64,000 nt of DNA, taken from the NCBI RefSeq assembly GCF_004342175.1, contig NZ_SMAO01000001.1, forward strand, positions 62,001-126,000, read 5' to 3'. Numbering within the stretch: the first letter of the stretch is position 1; each line of letters starts with the position of its first letter. Source of the stretch: Thiobaca trueperi (lineage in GTDB: Bacteria > Pseudomonadota > Gammaproteobacteria > Chromatiales > Chromatiaceae). Position numbers and translations under genes: made by a program. The notes beneath the pieces were generated by a model, which saw nothing but the letters and a program-made list of their open reading frames with translations, was not told the origin of the DNA and made no database searches. Positions 40,051 to 48,642 of this stretch are shown one piece after another.

Positions 40051-40816
40051 GCCCCCGCCATTCGACATCGATCGCGTCGGTGGTCTCTTCTCGGAGCGGC
40101 AGATCGTCCTGCCGCTGGCGGTGGCCTCTCTCATCACCCTGGCCCTGTCGTTGACCTTTCTCCATGTTCAGACGCTGGTGACGCTGCCGGCTGGACTGAG
40201 CCGTTATCTCGACAACGGCTACTGCCAGTCCATGATCGCGCTCTTCGTCGCGATCCTGCTCTATGCCATGCTCCAGTATCTGGGCCTGCATGCCGAACGA
40301 CTGCATCTGCAACAGCGGTTCGGCACTGATGAGGCGCGTCAGGGCTCGCGTCTCCAGGACTGGCTGGCTTATCTCTCCGGTCGGAGCATGCGGGACGAGG
40401 AGACGGTTGCCGCCGCGCTGCAACGCTGGTCCGGTCAGGCGCGCGACCGCGAAGACTGGACCCTGGTGAGCGATTATCTCCTGATGCTGCGGAGCCAGCA
40501 GCATCAGCACAACTTCGCCCCCATCGGCTTTGCCATCTGGGTGCTGCCATTGCTGGGCTTCATCGGTACCGTCATCGGTATCACCCAGGCCGTCAGCGGG
40601 CTCGAAGCCTCGATCATCCCGTCCGACGGCGGTGCCAGCGGTCTCGGCGGCGTGCTGGGTGGACTCGCGTTCGCCTTCGATACGACGTTCGTCGGTCTGG
40701 TGCTGGTGATTCCAACCATGCTGCTGCTGCTGATTCTGCGCGCCAGGGCGCAGAAACTGGACATGGTCTATTACCGGATCCTGCTCGACCGCCTGTTTCA
40801 CGACCGGCCAGACTGA
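40028..40816 (+). CDS. MotA/TolQ/ExbB-family proton-channel subunit
   Basis: A 262-residue inner-membrane protein with four helices: about residues 25-48, 55-78, 165-190 and 213-238. The last two carry the family signature: LPLLGFIGTVIGITQAVSGLE and GLAFAFDTTFVGLVLVIPTMLLLLIL. A cytoplasmic domain lies between helices 2 and 3, as in MotA. Such subunits form pentamers around a dimer of ExbD/MotB-type helices and turn proton flow into mechanical work. Here the two genes that follow encode ExbD-like helices. It starts inside the preceding secreted-protein gene and shares TGATG with the next gene. Its partner receptor is unknown; it is not a standard tolQ or exbB. Confidence 0.82.
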   Translation: MQPVVNDKPPPFDIDRVGGLFSERQIVLPLAVASLITLALSLTFLHVQTLVTLPAGLSRYLDNGYCQSMIALFVAILLYAMLQYLGLHAERLHLQQRFGTDEARQGSRLQDWLAYLSGRSMRDEETVAAALQRWSGQARDREDWTLVSDYLLMLRSQQHQHNFAPIGFAIWVLPLLGFIGTVIGITQAVSGLEASIIPSDGGASGLGGVLGGLAFAFDTTFVGLVLVIPTMLLLLILRARAQKLDMVYYRILLDRLFHDRPD

Positions 40817-41304
40817 TGCGCCGCCGACCTCCCGAGACGCTGCTTGTGGATATCAATCTGCTGCCTTTTCTCGATCTGGTCTTTGCCTTCATCGGGATCC
40901 TGATCGTCATCTTCGCCTTGCAGCAGATCGCCCAGCACGCCACGGGACGCCCCTTGAGCATCGACGATCTGGTGGTCTGTGTCGCCGATGGCGAGGTGAC
41001 GCTCCATGCCGGCGCGACCGCCGCGCCGGTGCCTTATCGCGAGGAGCAGTTTGCCGCGCTGTTCGCGAGTCTGGCGGGGCAGGGCGGCGAGGTGCGCAAT
41101 CTGGCGTTCGCCTTCACTGACGCCTGCTTCGATACCCGTCGCGCCTTCGAGGAGTCATTCGCCCGTTTCACCAGTCTGCTGCATGAGCGGACGGGGCCGC
41201 GCCGGGTCTTCCGGCTGGTCTTTCGACCCCTTTCCGCCTCGCCCGAGGCCGTGTCGCGACTGCTGACCGACTGGCGGGAAACGGAGACCGCGCATGGACC
41301 TTGA
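40816..41304 (+). CDS. ExbD/TolR-like single-helix protein, subunit 1
   Basis: A 162-residue protein with one N-terminal helix preceded by VDINLLPFLDLVF, which closely follows the ExbD signature (DIN-x-x-PF-[LI]-D-[LV]); Asp20 would be the proton-carrying aspartate. The rest is a periplasmic alpha/beta domain with a Cys pair possibility (VVCVAD, DACFDTR). The start overlaps the channel-subunit stop by one base. Likely plugs the pore of the MotA/ExbB-like pentamer. Confidence 0.72.
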   Translation: MRRRPPETLLVDINLLPFLDLVFAFIGILIVIFALQQIAQHATGRPLSIDDLVVCVADGEVTLHAGATAAPVPYREEQFAALFASLAGQGGEVRNLAFAFTDACFDTRRAFEESFARFTSLLHERTGPRRVFRLVFRPLSASPEAVSRLLTDWRETETAHGP

Positions 41305-41932
41305 GGATTCTGGACAGAGCGCCTTTCTGGACATTGCCACCAATCTGCTGGCGATCATCCTGATCGTGACGCTGTTTTCACTGGTGTCGATACGGCACGC
41401 CACCCAGACCGCCGCGCATCCGGCCGCGCGCCCGGTATCCAGCCCGCGTTTCGTCGAGCCGCGACGCGAGCTCTTTCCGCCCTTTTCGCGCTTTTTCTTC
41501 GTGATTTCCGGGCGGGTGGTACGCTGGGATCAGGAGTCGGTCGTCGCGGCGCTGATCGCCGCGCCTGACGCCCTGTCCGGCACCACGGCGCAGGGGCGCT
41601 TCGAATGGCTCCCCGAACCGCTGGTGACACGCGACATCGATACCTTCCAGATCCGTTTCTTTCTGGATACGCCGGCCATCCTGGCGCAGGAACCGCCGTG
41701 GTCGGAGGATGCGACCGAACGTCTCGTCAGCGAGTTGGCGGCGGCTGACGCCAGCTCACGCATCGCGCCGGTCTTCATCGTCCATCCCGCCGGCATGGAG
41801 ACCTTCGTTCCGCTCCATGAGCGGCTCCAGGCGGCTGGTCTGCGCTTTCGCTGGTTTGCTCAGAAGCCTGACGAACCGCTCCGGCTGGGCCGGCATCCGG
41901 AACAGTTCACCGCTCATGCCATCTACTGGTAA
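41294..41932 (+). CDS. ExbD-like single-helix protein, subunit 2
   Basis: A 212-residue protein with one N-terminal helix SAFLDIATNLLAIILIVTLFSLVSI and an acidic residue (Asp13) at the position matching the ExbD/MotB proton site, then a ~180-residue periplasmic domain (FSRFFFVISGRVVRWDQE, RIAPVFIVHPAGMETFVPLHERL). It lacks the IN-x-x-P part of the ExbD motif, so homology is less certain than for subunit 1. It overlaps the previous gene by 11 bases and the next by 17. Two different ExbD-like subunits imply a hetero-dimeric rotor core. Confidence 0.6.
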   Translation: MDLEDSGQSAFLDIATNLLAIILIVTLFSLVSIRHATQTAAHPAARPVSSPRFVEPRRELFPPFSRFFFVISGRVVRWDQESVVAALIAAPDALSGTTAQGRFEWLPEPLVTRDIDTFQIRFFLDTPAILAQEPPWSEDATERLVSELAAADASSRIAPVFIVHPAGMETFVPLHERLQAAGLRFRWFAQKPDEPLRLGRHPEQFTAHAIYW

Positions 41933-42908
41933 ATCCGCCGCCGTGTCGGAGGGAACGGGCTTCGGTCCCCGTCGCGTCCTCTTCGCGGTCATCGCGCTCC
42001 TGCTGCTGATGCTCCTTCCGGTCAGTCTCCAGGGGTTGATCCGCGCGTCTCAGTCGGACGCCGCTGCTGGCGAGGATCGCGAGGCGCTGGCCTTCGCTCA
42101 GTGGCAGGCGCTCTGGTCGGATCTGGCGGCGCGCGGCGAAATCGCCCTGCAACCCGTACAGACCGATTCCTCGCTGCGCGCGGCGGGGGACACGGCCTTC
42201 ATGCGCTATCGCAACCTCTGGGGCGCGGTGGACGAGCCGACGCGCCGCACCTTCCAGATGGCGGCCCTGAGCGGCGACCCGCAGCGCAAACTCGATCTGC
42301 TGCAACCGCTTGCCAGGGCCGCCGATGCCCGGATCCGTTTTCGCGCCCTGCTGGAGATGGCGCGGGTGCAACGGCGGCTGCGTGCGCCCGAAGCGGCGCG
42401 GGAGGCGGCGCTGACGGCCCTGATGATTGCCGGAGTACCCGAGCGCATCCGCGCCGACGCCCATTTTCTGCTGGCCGACATCGCCTGGGAGAGCGGCTCG
42501 CTCGACGCGGCCGAGTCCGCGCTGACGCTTGCCATTGCCGCCGATCCCGGTTTCTGGGACGCCCGCCAGATGCGTCTGCTGGTGCTGGGACGCCAGCTCG
42601 GCCAACCCCGGCAGCACACGGCCGACTGTCTCGACCGCACCCGTCAGATGATCCTCGATCTGGGCGCCATGCCGGCGCTGGCGCAGGATCGGACCCAGTT
42701 CCGCGATATCGCGGATCGTTTCGCCGCCGAGGGGTCGTCCGTCAATCCGGCCTTCGCCCTGATCGCCGGGCTTGGTTATCGCTGGTCGGGTGATCTCGCA
42801 CGGTCGCGCGCTGTGCTCTCCAGCGCGGCAGTCGGGCGCGGACGTCTGCCCGCCGCGTGCGAGACGGCGATTCTGGACAAAGCAAGCGAGTGGATCCTTG
42901 CCATTTAA
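41916..42908 (+). CDS. Membrane-anchored helical-repeat protein
   Basis: A 330-residue protein with one N-terminal helix (RVLFAVIALLLLMLLPVSLQGLI, about 19-41) and an extracytoplasmic part of helical repeats that look TPR-like (RIRFRALLEMARVQRRLRAPEAAREAALTALMIAG; RADAHFLLADIAWESGSLDAAESALTLAIAADPGFWDARQ). The ATG lies within the end of the previous gene, so translation is coupled. Probably a scaffold on the periplasmic side for the motor-like complex. mprF follows after 49 bases. Confidence 0.65.
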   Translation: MPSTGKSAAVSEGTGFGPRRVLFAVIALLLLMLLPVSLQGLIRASQSDAAAGEDREALAFAQWQALWSDLAARGEIALQPVQTDSSLRAAGDTAFMRYRNLWGAVDEPTRRTFQMAALSGDPQRKLDLLQPLARAADARIRFRALLEMARVQRRLRAPEAAREAALTALMIAGVPERIRADAHFLLADIAWESGSLDAAESALTLAIAADPGFWDARQMRLLVLGRQLGQPRQHTADCLDRTRQMILDLGAMPALAQDRTQFRDIADRFAAEGSSVNPAFALIAGLGYRWSGDLARSRAVLSSAAVGRGRLPAACETAILDKASEWILAI

Positions 42909-42957
42909 ACCACGTCTAAATTGTGTTTCAGACAGATTCTTCAATGAAAAAGGCTCC

Positions 42958-45630
42958 ATGAATCACCTCAAGCACCACACCCGTCATGCCAATCCGGCGA
43001 AACCCAGCCCTGGCGCCGATTCCAACCGTCGCGCCATTTCGCTTCTCGGCTGGCTGCGACGGGCGGCCCCGCCGCTGCTGGCGCTGGCTGCCCTGTTGAT
43101 CCTTTGGTTCGAGCTTCAGGGATTCGACGTTCGCGCCCTGCACGAAAGCGTGCGACGCCTCCCCGTGGCGACGCTGCTGGGGCTTCAGGCTCTGGCTCTG
43201 ACCGCCGTTTTCTCCATGGTTCTCTATGATTGGTGGGTCGGGCGCTGGCTCAAGATCGGTCTGCCGCTGGCCCGGCTGATCCGCTATAGCTGGGTCGCCA
43301 ACACCATGAACAACCTCATTGGTCTATCCGGGCTGGCGGGCTCCGGCATTCGCATCCTGCTCCTCGTGCGCGATGGGGTGACGCCCCGTGTCGCCTCGCT
43401 CCATTCTGGGGTGATCATGCTCTCGGTTCCGGTGGGACTGTCAGTGCTGGTGCCGTTCATTCTGGCGCAAGGTCACGCCAACCTGCTGCCAGCGGTGATC
43501 CCTCAGTGGGCGGTGCTTACCGTTCTGATCGCCTGTGCGGTCTATCTGCCGGTCTTCCTCGCCCTGGCGTCCAGTCGGGCGGTCCTGCACCGAGTTCTCA
43601 GCGGAGAGACGCGGATCGGCCTGGCCGGCGGCGTGACCCTGGTCGGGATCTCAGCGCTCGACTGGCTGCTGGCGGTGATCGTGGCCTGGTGCTGTCTCGC
43701 CGCCTTCGGAGCCCGGGTCGATCCCGGCCTCTTCCTGAGCGCCTTCACCCTGGCTGCAACGCTGGGCATCGTCAGCCTGATCCCCGGCGGGATCGGGGTC
43801 TTCGATGCTTCACTGCTGGCGATGCTGACGCGCTCGGGGATGACTGCCGAGACCGCCTTGGCCGGTCTGCTCATCTTTCGTCTGGTCTACTATCTGGTGC
43901 CCTGGCTGATCGGGCTCTATCTGGGGAGCGGCCTGCTGACCCGCGCCGAGTCGCCCATGCTCGGACGACTTGCGCGCCAGTGGCAGGACAATCCGCTGCT
44001 CGGTCTGCTGCGGCTGCCGCTGCACTTCCTCGCCACCCTGGGGGTGCGCCTGCTCAGTTTGCTCATCTTTGCCACCGGACTGGTGCTCCTGGTTTCGGCG
44101 GCGCTGCCCGCGCTGGAAGAACGCATCGAGCGCCTGTTGCTGGTGCTGCCGCTGCCGGCCATCGAGATCTCCCATTTCCTCTCGGTTGGAGTTGGCGTGC
44201 TGCTGATCGCCCTGTCGCGCGGCATCGGTCTGCAAGCGCGCAGCGCCTATCAGGTGGCCATGCCGCTGCTCCTTGCAGCGGCGCTCCTCAGCTTGCTCAA
44301 AGGGGCGGCGGCGGGGTTGGTGCTTTTTCCGCTAACGGTAGCCGGTCTCCTCTGGCTGCGTCGGGACGCCTTTTACCGGCTTTCCTATCCATTGTTCGGA
44401 AAACGCGGTCTCCTCTGGCTGTTCGCCTTAGTTGCCAGTGTCGCCGCCTACATCCTGCTTGGCTCCTGGCTGCACACCGAGGAGCTGGCCGAGAGCGGAC
44501 TCTGGCTCCAGTCCGAGCCGCATTTGCACGTCGCGCGCTATCTGCGCTCACTGCCGCTGGCTTTGCTGGTGCTGGCGGGGTGGCTCGCCTGGGGTCTGTT
44601 CCGGATGCCGAGACCCAGCTTTCCGCCGACCGACGCTGGCGCTCTGATCCAGGCACGCGACTGGCTGGAAACCCACGGTGGTGGCACCTTCGCCCATCTG
44701 CTTTTCATGGGCGACAAGCACCTGCTATACACGGAAGATGGCCGCTGCCTGATCCAGTACAAACGCATCCGTAGCCGTCTGGTGGCGTTGGGCGATCCCA
44801 TGGGTGCCGAGCAGGGTTTCGGTCGCGCCCTGCTTGAATTCCGTGATCTGGCAGATCGCCACGACCTCGACCCGGTGTGCTACGAAATCGCCAACGAGCA
44901 CCTGCACCTCTATCATGACTGCGGGTTCGCGCTCTTTAAGGCCGGAGAGATGGGACAGGTTCCCCTGGCCGAATTCTCACTCACCGGTCGGCGTAACCAG
45001 TCGCTGCGCACGGCGGTTAACCGTGCGGTTCGCGAAGGGCTGACCCTGGAGCTGTTGCAGCCGCCCCTGGATGCGGCCATCTGGGGGACACTCGAGGCGG
45101 TCTCCGACGCTTGGCTGCGGGAACGCGGCGTCGGCGAAAAGCGTTTCTCACTGGGTGCCTTCGACCGCGATTATCTGTCTTGGGCGCCCCTGTTCGTGGC
45201 ACGGCAGGGACCGCGCATCGTCGCTTTCGCGAGTCTGACCCCCTCCTATCTGGGGCGCCGGGAATTGGGGCTGGATCTGATGCGGCATCTTCCCGACGCA
45301 CCCTATGGGACCATGGATTTTCTCTTCACCCGAATCATCGAATGGGCGCGCGACGAGGGCTATACCTGGTTCAACCTGGGAATGGCGCCATTGAGCGGCG
45401 TCGGTAATATTCGCTATGCCCGTCCGGACGAGCGCTTGGCCGGACTGGCCTATGACTACGGGAGCCGACTTTACAATTACAAGGGTCTGCGCAGTTTCAA
45501 GGAGAAATTCCATCCGGTCTGGCAAAGCCGCTATATCGCCTATCCGCTATATCGGCCACTGCCCATGCTGCTGGTGGATCTGGCGGCCTTGGTTGCGGGC
45601 GGCTACCGGCGGATTCTGAGCAAGCCCTGA
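42958..45630 (+). CDS. mprF: Lysyl-phosphatidylglycerol synthase/flippase MprF
   Basis: An 890-residue inner-membrane protein. The N-terminal ~550 residues hold about 14 helices of the flippase domain (TMNNLIGLSGLAGSGIRILLL, SLIPGGIGVFDASLLAMLTRSG). The C-terminal domain (DUF2156/GNAT-like, about 570-890) transfers an amino acid from aminoacyl-tRNA to phosphatidylglycerol (LLFMGDKHLLYTEDG, LVALGDPMGAEQ, YTWFNLGMAPLSGVG). The product lowers surface negative charge and gives resistance to cationic peptides. AAGG precedes the ATG. The next gene is AcvB/VirJ-like, the known hydrolase partner in alpha- and gammaproteobacteria. Confidence 0.93.
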   Translation: MNHLKHHTRHANPAKPSPGADSNRRAISLLGWLRRAAPPLLALAALLILWFELQGFDVRALHESVRRLPVATLLGLQALALTAVFSMVLYDWWVGRWLKIGLPLARLIRYSWVANTMNNLIGLSGLAGSGIRILLLVRDGVTPRVASLHSGVIMLSVPVGLSVLVPFILAQGHANLLPAVIPQWAVLTVLIACAVYLPVFLALASSRAVLHRVLSGETRIGLAGGVTLVGISALDWLLAVIVAWCCLAAFGARVDPGLFLSAFTLAATLGIVSLIPGGIGVFDASLLAMLTRSGMTAETALAGLLIFRLVYYLVPWLIGLYLGSGLLTRAESPMLGRLARQWQDNPLLGLLRLPLHFLATLGVRLLSLLIFATGLVLLVSAALPALEERIERLLLVLPLPAIEISHFLSVGVGVLLIALSRGIGLQARSAYQVAMPLLLAAALLSLLKGAAAGLVLFPLTVAGLLWLRRDAFYRLSYPLFGKRGLLWLFALVASVAAYILLGSWLHTEELAESGLWLQSEPHLHVARYLRSLPLALLVLAGWLAWGLFRMPRPSFPPTDAGALIQARDWLETHGGGTFAHLLFMGDKHLLYTEDGRCLIQYKRIRSRLVALGDPMGAEQGFGRALLEFRDLADRHDLDPVCYEIANEHLHLYHDCGFALFKAGEMGQVPLAEFSLTGRRNQSLRTAVNRAVREGLTLELLQPPLDAAIWGTLEAVSDAWLRERGVGEKRFSLGAFDRDYLSWAPLFVARQGPRIVAFASLTPSYLGRRELGLDLMRHLPDAPYGTMDFLFTRIIEWARDEGYTWFNLGMAPLSGVGNIRYARPDERLAGLAYDYGSRLYNYKGLRSFKEKFHPVWQSRYIAYPLYRPLPMLLVDLAALVAGGYRRILSKP

Positions 45631-45672
45631 GCGCCGGATTCTTTCCCGATGCCCATCGAGAGGTTCACATCC

Positions 45673-47238
45673 ATGGCGTCCGCCACTGAACATTTCACCA
45701 CGACCAGGAAGCGTGGACTCCTGGTCTTGTCGCTCTGTCTCTGGCTGCTGTCCCAGCCGGCCCTCGCGGATGTCACCGAAGAGACGCTGATCAGCGACGC
45801 CGGTACCCTGCACCTGGTCCACCCGGAAGGTGAGCCGAAGGGACTGGTGCTCTTCCTGCCCGGTACCAGCGGCTGGGACTCAGACGCAGCGGCGACGGCT
45901 GGAGAGGTTGCGGATCAGGGACATCTGGTCGCCGGGATCGACTGGCCCGCGCTCGCACAGCAGCGGCCAGAACCGCCCTGGTGGGATTTAGGCGCCGCCT
46001 TGTCCCGCTTGCTCCACTGGATCGAAGCACTGTGGTCCGGCCAGCACGCCGAGCCAGCGCCTTCGTCCTGCTGGGACCTGAGCGTGGATCTGGCGCGCAT
46101 CGAACAGTGGGTGGAGAAGCGCGAAACCTTGCCCAAGGGCGCCTTGCCCATTCTGCTGGGTCGGGCGGAAGGTGGCGCGTTGGTCTATGCGGCGCTGCTG
46201 CAAACACCGCCGAACCGTTTTCACGCGGCGGTCAGTCTGGGATTCTGCCCCCGTTGGCCGGTTGTCGTACCGGCCTGCCAGCGCGAGGGACTGACCGCTG
46301 CACTGATCCAGGGTGACCGATTGCTGCCCGCCTCTCAAGTGTCGAGCGGTTGGTTCCTGTTCGATGCGGAGAACCCTTCGACCTGTCTGTCGGATCCACC
46401 AGCGGATTTCATCAAGCCGATCGCCAATGCCCGGATGGCAGCCGCCGGCCCATCCCCAAGCCCGGCACCGGACGGGGAGGTGACGTTGAGCCCGCTGGCC
46501 TCGCTCTTCCAATGGCTGGATCCGCGCATCCCTGATCAGGTCGGTGTGGTGTCCGCACAGGGGGATACCGCTGGTCTGCCGCTGGTGGAGATCCGTGCGT
46601 CCCAGGAGGATCCCGCGACCTTCGCCATCATGCTCTCCGGCGACGGTGGCTGGGCGGCGCTCGACCGGGCGGTAAGCGCGCGCCTGGCCATGCGGGGGAT
46701 CAGCACCGTCGGCTGGGATTCGCTCGGCTACTTCTGGAAGGCCCGCTCCCCCGCCGAGGCGAGTCGCGATCTGGCCCGCGTCATACGTCATTACCTGAGC
46801 GTCTGGCACAAGGAGCGGGTGATCCTGATCGGTTTTTCCTTCGGTGCGGAGGTGCTGCCCTTCATGGCCAATGATCTGCCGGACGATCTGCGCCCGCGTG
46901 TGGAGCTGGCTGCCCTGCTCAGTGTTGGCCGCACCGCCATGTTTCAATTTCACCTGAGCGACTGGCTCGAAGCCGTGCGGGGGAAGGACGCTCTGCCGGA
47001 ATTGCCGCAGATTCAGGCGCTCGATTGGACGCGGCGTCTCTGTATCTACGGCGAGGACGACGACCAGAGCCTCTGCCCGGACCTCGTCGGAACCGGGGTC
47101 GAGGTCCGCAAGATGCGCGGAGATCATCACTTCGATGAGGATTATGCAGGCGTAGCGGAGATCATCCTTGGACAGCGGCTGGCTACGGGTGCTGACGAAA
47201 GGCCGCTGCCGAGCACGATGCGCTTTTCCAACCCCTGA
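45673..47238 (+). CDS. acvB: AcvB/VirJ-family periplasmic hydrolase
   Basis: A 521-residue secreted alpha/beta-hydrolase with a signal peptide (LLVLSLCLWLLSQPALA). The C-terminal VirJ domain has IMLSGDGGWAALDRAVSARL and the nucleophile elbow GFSFGAE; the N-terminal half is a second, weaker copy of the fold (LVLFLPGTSGWDSDAAATAG), as in AcvB. AcvB removes the amino acid from lysyl-phosphatidylglycerol, reversing MprF. GAGAGG nine bases before the chosen ATG; another ATG lies eight codons upstream. Order mprF-acvB with a 42-base gap matches the lpiA-acvB pairing known from rhizobia. Confidence 0.88.
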   Translation: MASATEHFTTTRKRGLLVLSLCLWLLSQPALADVTEETLISDAGTLHLVHPEGEPKGLVLFLPGTSGWDSDAAATAGEVADQGHLVAGIDWPALAQQRPEPPWWDLGAALSRLLHWIEALWSGQHAEPAPSSCWDLSVDLARIEQWVEKRETLPKGALPILLGRAEGGALVYAALLQTPPNRFHAAVSLGFCPRWPVVVPACQREGLTAALIQGDRLLPASQVSSGWFLFDAENPSTCLSDPPADFIKPIANARMAAAGPSPSPAPDGEVTLSPLASLFQWLDPRIPDQVGVVSAQGDTAGLPLVEIRASQEDPATFAIMLSGDGGWAALDRAVSARLAMRGISTVGWDSLGYFWKARSPAEASRDLARVIRHYLSVWHKERVILIGFSFGAEVLPFMANDLPDDLRPRVELAALLSVGRTAMFQFHLSDWLEAVRGKDALPELPQIQALDWTRRLCIYGEDDDQSLCPDLVGTGVEVRKMRGDHHFDEDYAGVAEIILGQRLATGADERPLPSTMRFSNP

Positions 47239-47315
47239 AGCGCCAACTTGAATGCCTTAAGCTTAATGGCAAACGCGCCCCTGATCCGGCAACCTCACCT
47301 GAGCAACCGGATGCG

Positions 47316-47933
47316 ATGACGACCCTCATGATTCTTATCTTTTGGTCGATGCTCATCGCTCTGGCGGCCTGGTGGCCGGACTGGTCGCGGCGTCATGGCG
47401 TCTGGCTGGCTTTGATCGCCGCGATCACCGCCCTGACGCTCTCGACCGCCTGGCGGGAGCTGACGGGCGGGCAGGGCGACGTTGCGCTGGCCGGTCCTGA
47501 CGCGGCATTTCTGAGCATCTGGATGCTGGTGCTGCTGCCCATTCTGCAGCGTCGGCTCGATCCGGTTACGCTGGCGCGGATGCCGCTCATGGGATTGATC
47601 GCGGCGGCAGCCATTGGTCTGGCGCTGGATGTCGCCAGTCTCGCCCTGACGGGCTGGGCGCCTGAATCGCTGGCCGGTCCCGGCGCAGCGGCGCTGGTGC
47701 TGGCGATCCTGATCATTCTCTATCTGGCCGGTTTTGCATTCTGTCTGCTCGCCAGCCCGGTTCATTTTCCCTGGGATTATCCGGCCTGGTATGCGGGGTT
47801 GCTGCTGATGGCGCAGACGGCCATCCCCTTGCCGCTCGGGGTCGATCCGGGGGCCGGGCCGGGTCTGTGGATGCTGGGACTGACCACGGGTGTCGGCGCG
47901 CTGCTTTGGCGTGTGCTCCGCGCCGGTGGTTAG
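47316..47933 (+). CDS. Uncharacterised six-helix membrane protein
   Basis: A 205-residue inner-membrane protein with about six helices (LMILIFWSMLIALAAWW, VWLALIAAITALTLSTAW, LSIWMLVLLPILQRR, LVLAILIILYLAGFAFCLLA). No family recognised. It follows acvB by 77 bases, a spacer with TGCCTTAAGCTTAATGGCA, a short palindrome-like element. Its stop overlaps the stop of the convergent 62-residue gene. It may complete the mprF-acvB unit. Confidence 0.6.
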   Translation: MTTLMILIFWSMLIALAAWWPDWSRRHGVWLALIAAITALTLSTAWRELTGGQGDVALAGPDAAFLSIWMLVLLPILQRRLDPVTLARMPLMGLIAAAAIGLALDVASLALTGWAPESLAGPGAAALVLAILIILYLAGFAFCLLASPVHFPWDYPAWYAGLLLMAQTAIPLPLGVDPGAGPGLWMLGLTTGVGALLWRVLRAGG

Positions 47934-48118
47934 GGCATGGCCGGACTGATTGAGGCGGGCGCGCCGGTGACGGTTGGTCCAGTCGGCCCGCTCCACAGGA
48001 ATCCGCCGAGCATCACGCCGATAATGAGCGCCTGCGGCAGCAGCGCCGTCGTCATCGCTGGCGCGATGCGCGGGAAACGCGATGCGGGGGGCGGAGGGGT
48101 GTGTTGAGTGCGTGTCAT
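47930..48118 (-). CDS. Small single-helix protein in Fur-controlled unit
   Basis: A 62-residue protein with one helix (MTTALLPQALIIGVMLGGFLWS, about 22-43) and a Pro/Thr/Ser-rich tail. GGAG ten bases before the ATG supports translation. It lies 60 bases after the 90-residue gene and is likely in the same iron-responsive transcript. No family recognised. Confidence 0.5.
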   Translation of the reverse strand: MTRTQHTPPPPASRFPRIAPAMTTALLPQALIIGVMLGGFLWSGPTGPTVTGAPASISPAMP

Positions 48119-48178
48119 GGTCGCGGATCTCCAGCGGCGGGACGTTGATCGGGATGGTTTGTCATGGCGTTGACAGTC

Positions 48179-48451
48179 TCAGGCGAAGCTGCTGGTCAGC
48201 GGGACGCGCTGACTCGCGGCAAGCCAGCGCCAGTGACGCGCCAGACGGCGATAGGCGCACAACTGCTCGGCATCGCGGCAGTCAGCCGGGTGCAGACACA
48301 GCGCCTCGATGTGACAGAGGATGGTCTCAGCCAGTTCGACGGATCGCTGGTGTGCATATTGACGGATCAGGGTCGCGAGCCGACCGCGCAGCTCCGGCGC
48401 GGCGAGTTGAGTCAGATCATCGATATCGAGGCGGTCGCTGATCGCGGACAT
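48179..48451 (-). CDS. Small helical protein, Fur-controlled
   Basis: A 90-residue soluble, helical protein (TQLAAPELRGRLATLIRQYAHQRSVELAETILCHIEALCLHP) with three to four cysteines in its middle (ETILCHIEALCLHPADC, QLCAYRR). GGGAG eight bases before the ATG. A strong promoter overlapped by a Fur box lies about 110 bases upstream, so it should be made under iron limitation. No family recognised; the Cys/His content hints at metal or haem handling, which is inference. Confidence 0.6.
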   Translation of the reverse strand: MSAISDRLDIDDLTQLAAPELRGRLATLIRQYAHQRSVELAETILCHIEALCLHPADCRDAEQLCAYRRLARHWRWLAASQRVPLTSSFA

Positions 48452-48548
48452 GGCGTATCTCCCGTGCAGTGGTCGGATGAAACACCCGGCGTGGCGATCC
48501 GGCAGAGACGACGCGGAATGGCTGGCGGGGAGTCGGCGGCTTTCTTTT

Positions 48549-48563
48549 TAAGAATTATTCTCA
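48549..48563 (-). promoter_or_regulatory. Fur box
   Basis: On the minus strand TGAGAAT-A-ATTCTTA matches the 7-1-7 Fur core TGATAAT-N-ATTATCA in 12 of 14 positions. It abuts the -10 box of the minus-strand promoter, so iron-loaded Fur would block initiation. It also lies about 80 bases before the plus-strand 27-codon gene. Confidence 0.7.
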
Positions 48564-48590
48564 TCATATGTGTTTCAGGGGCTCTGTCAA
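48563..48590 (-). promoter_or_regulatory. Sigma70 promoter of the small iron-responsive unit
   Basis: On the minus strand TTGACA (perfect -35), 16 bases, TATGAT (-10, five of six). It is directed at the 90-residue gene, with the Fur box immediately after the -10. Confidence 0.75.
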
Positions 48591-48642
48591 GACCAAAAAC
48601 ATCACATACCGCACGCGACGCGGTTTAACAGGAATCACGCTC

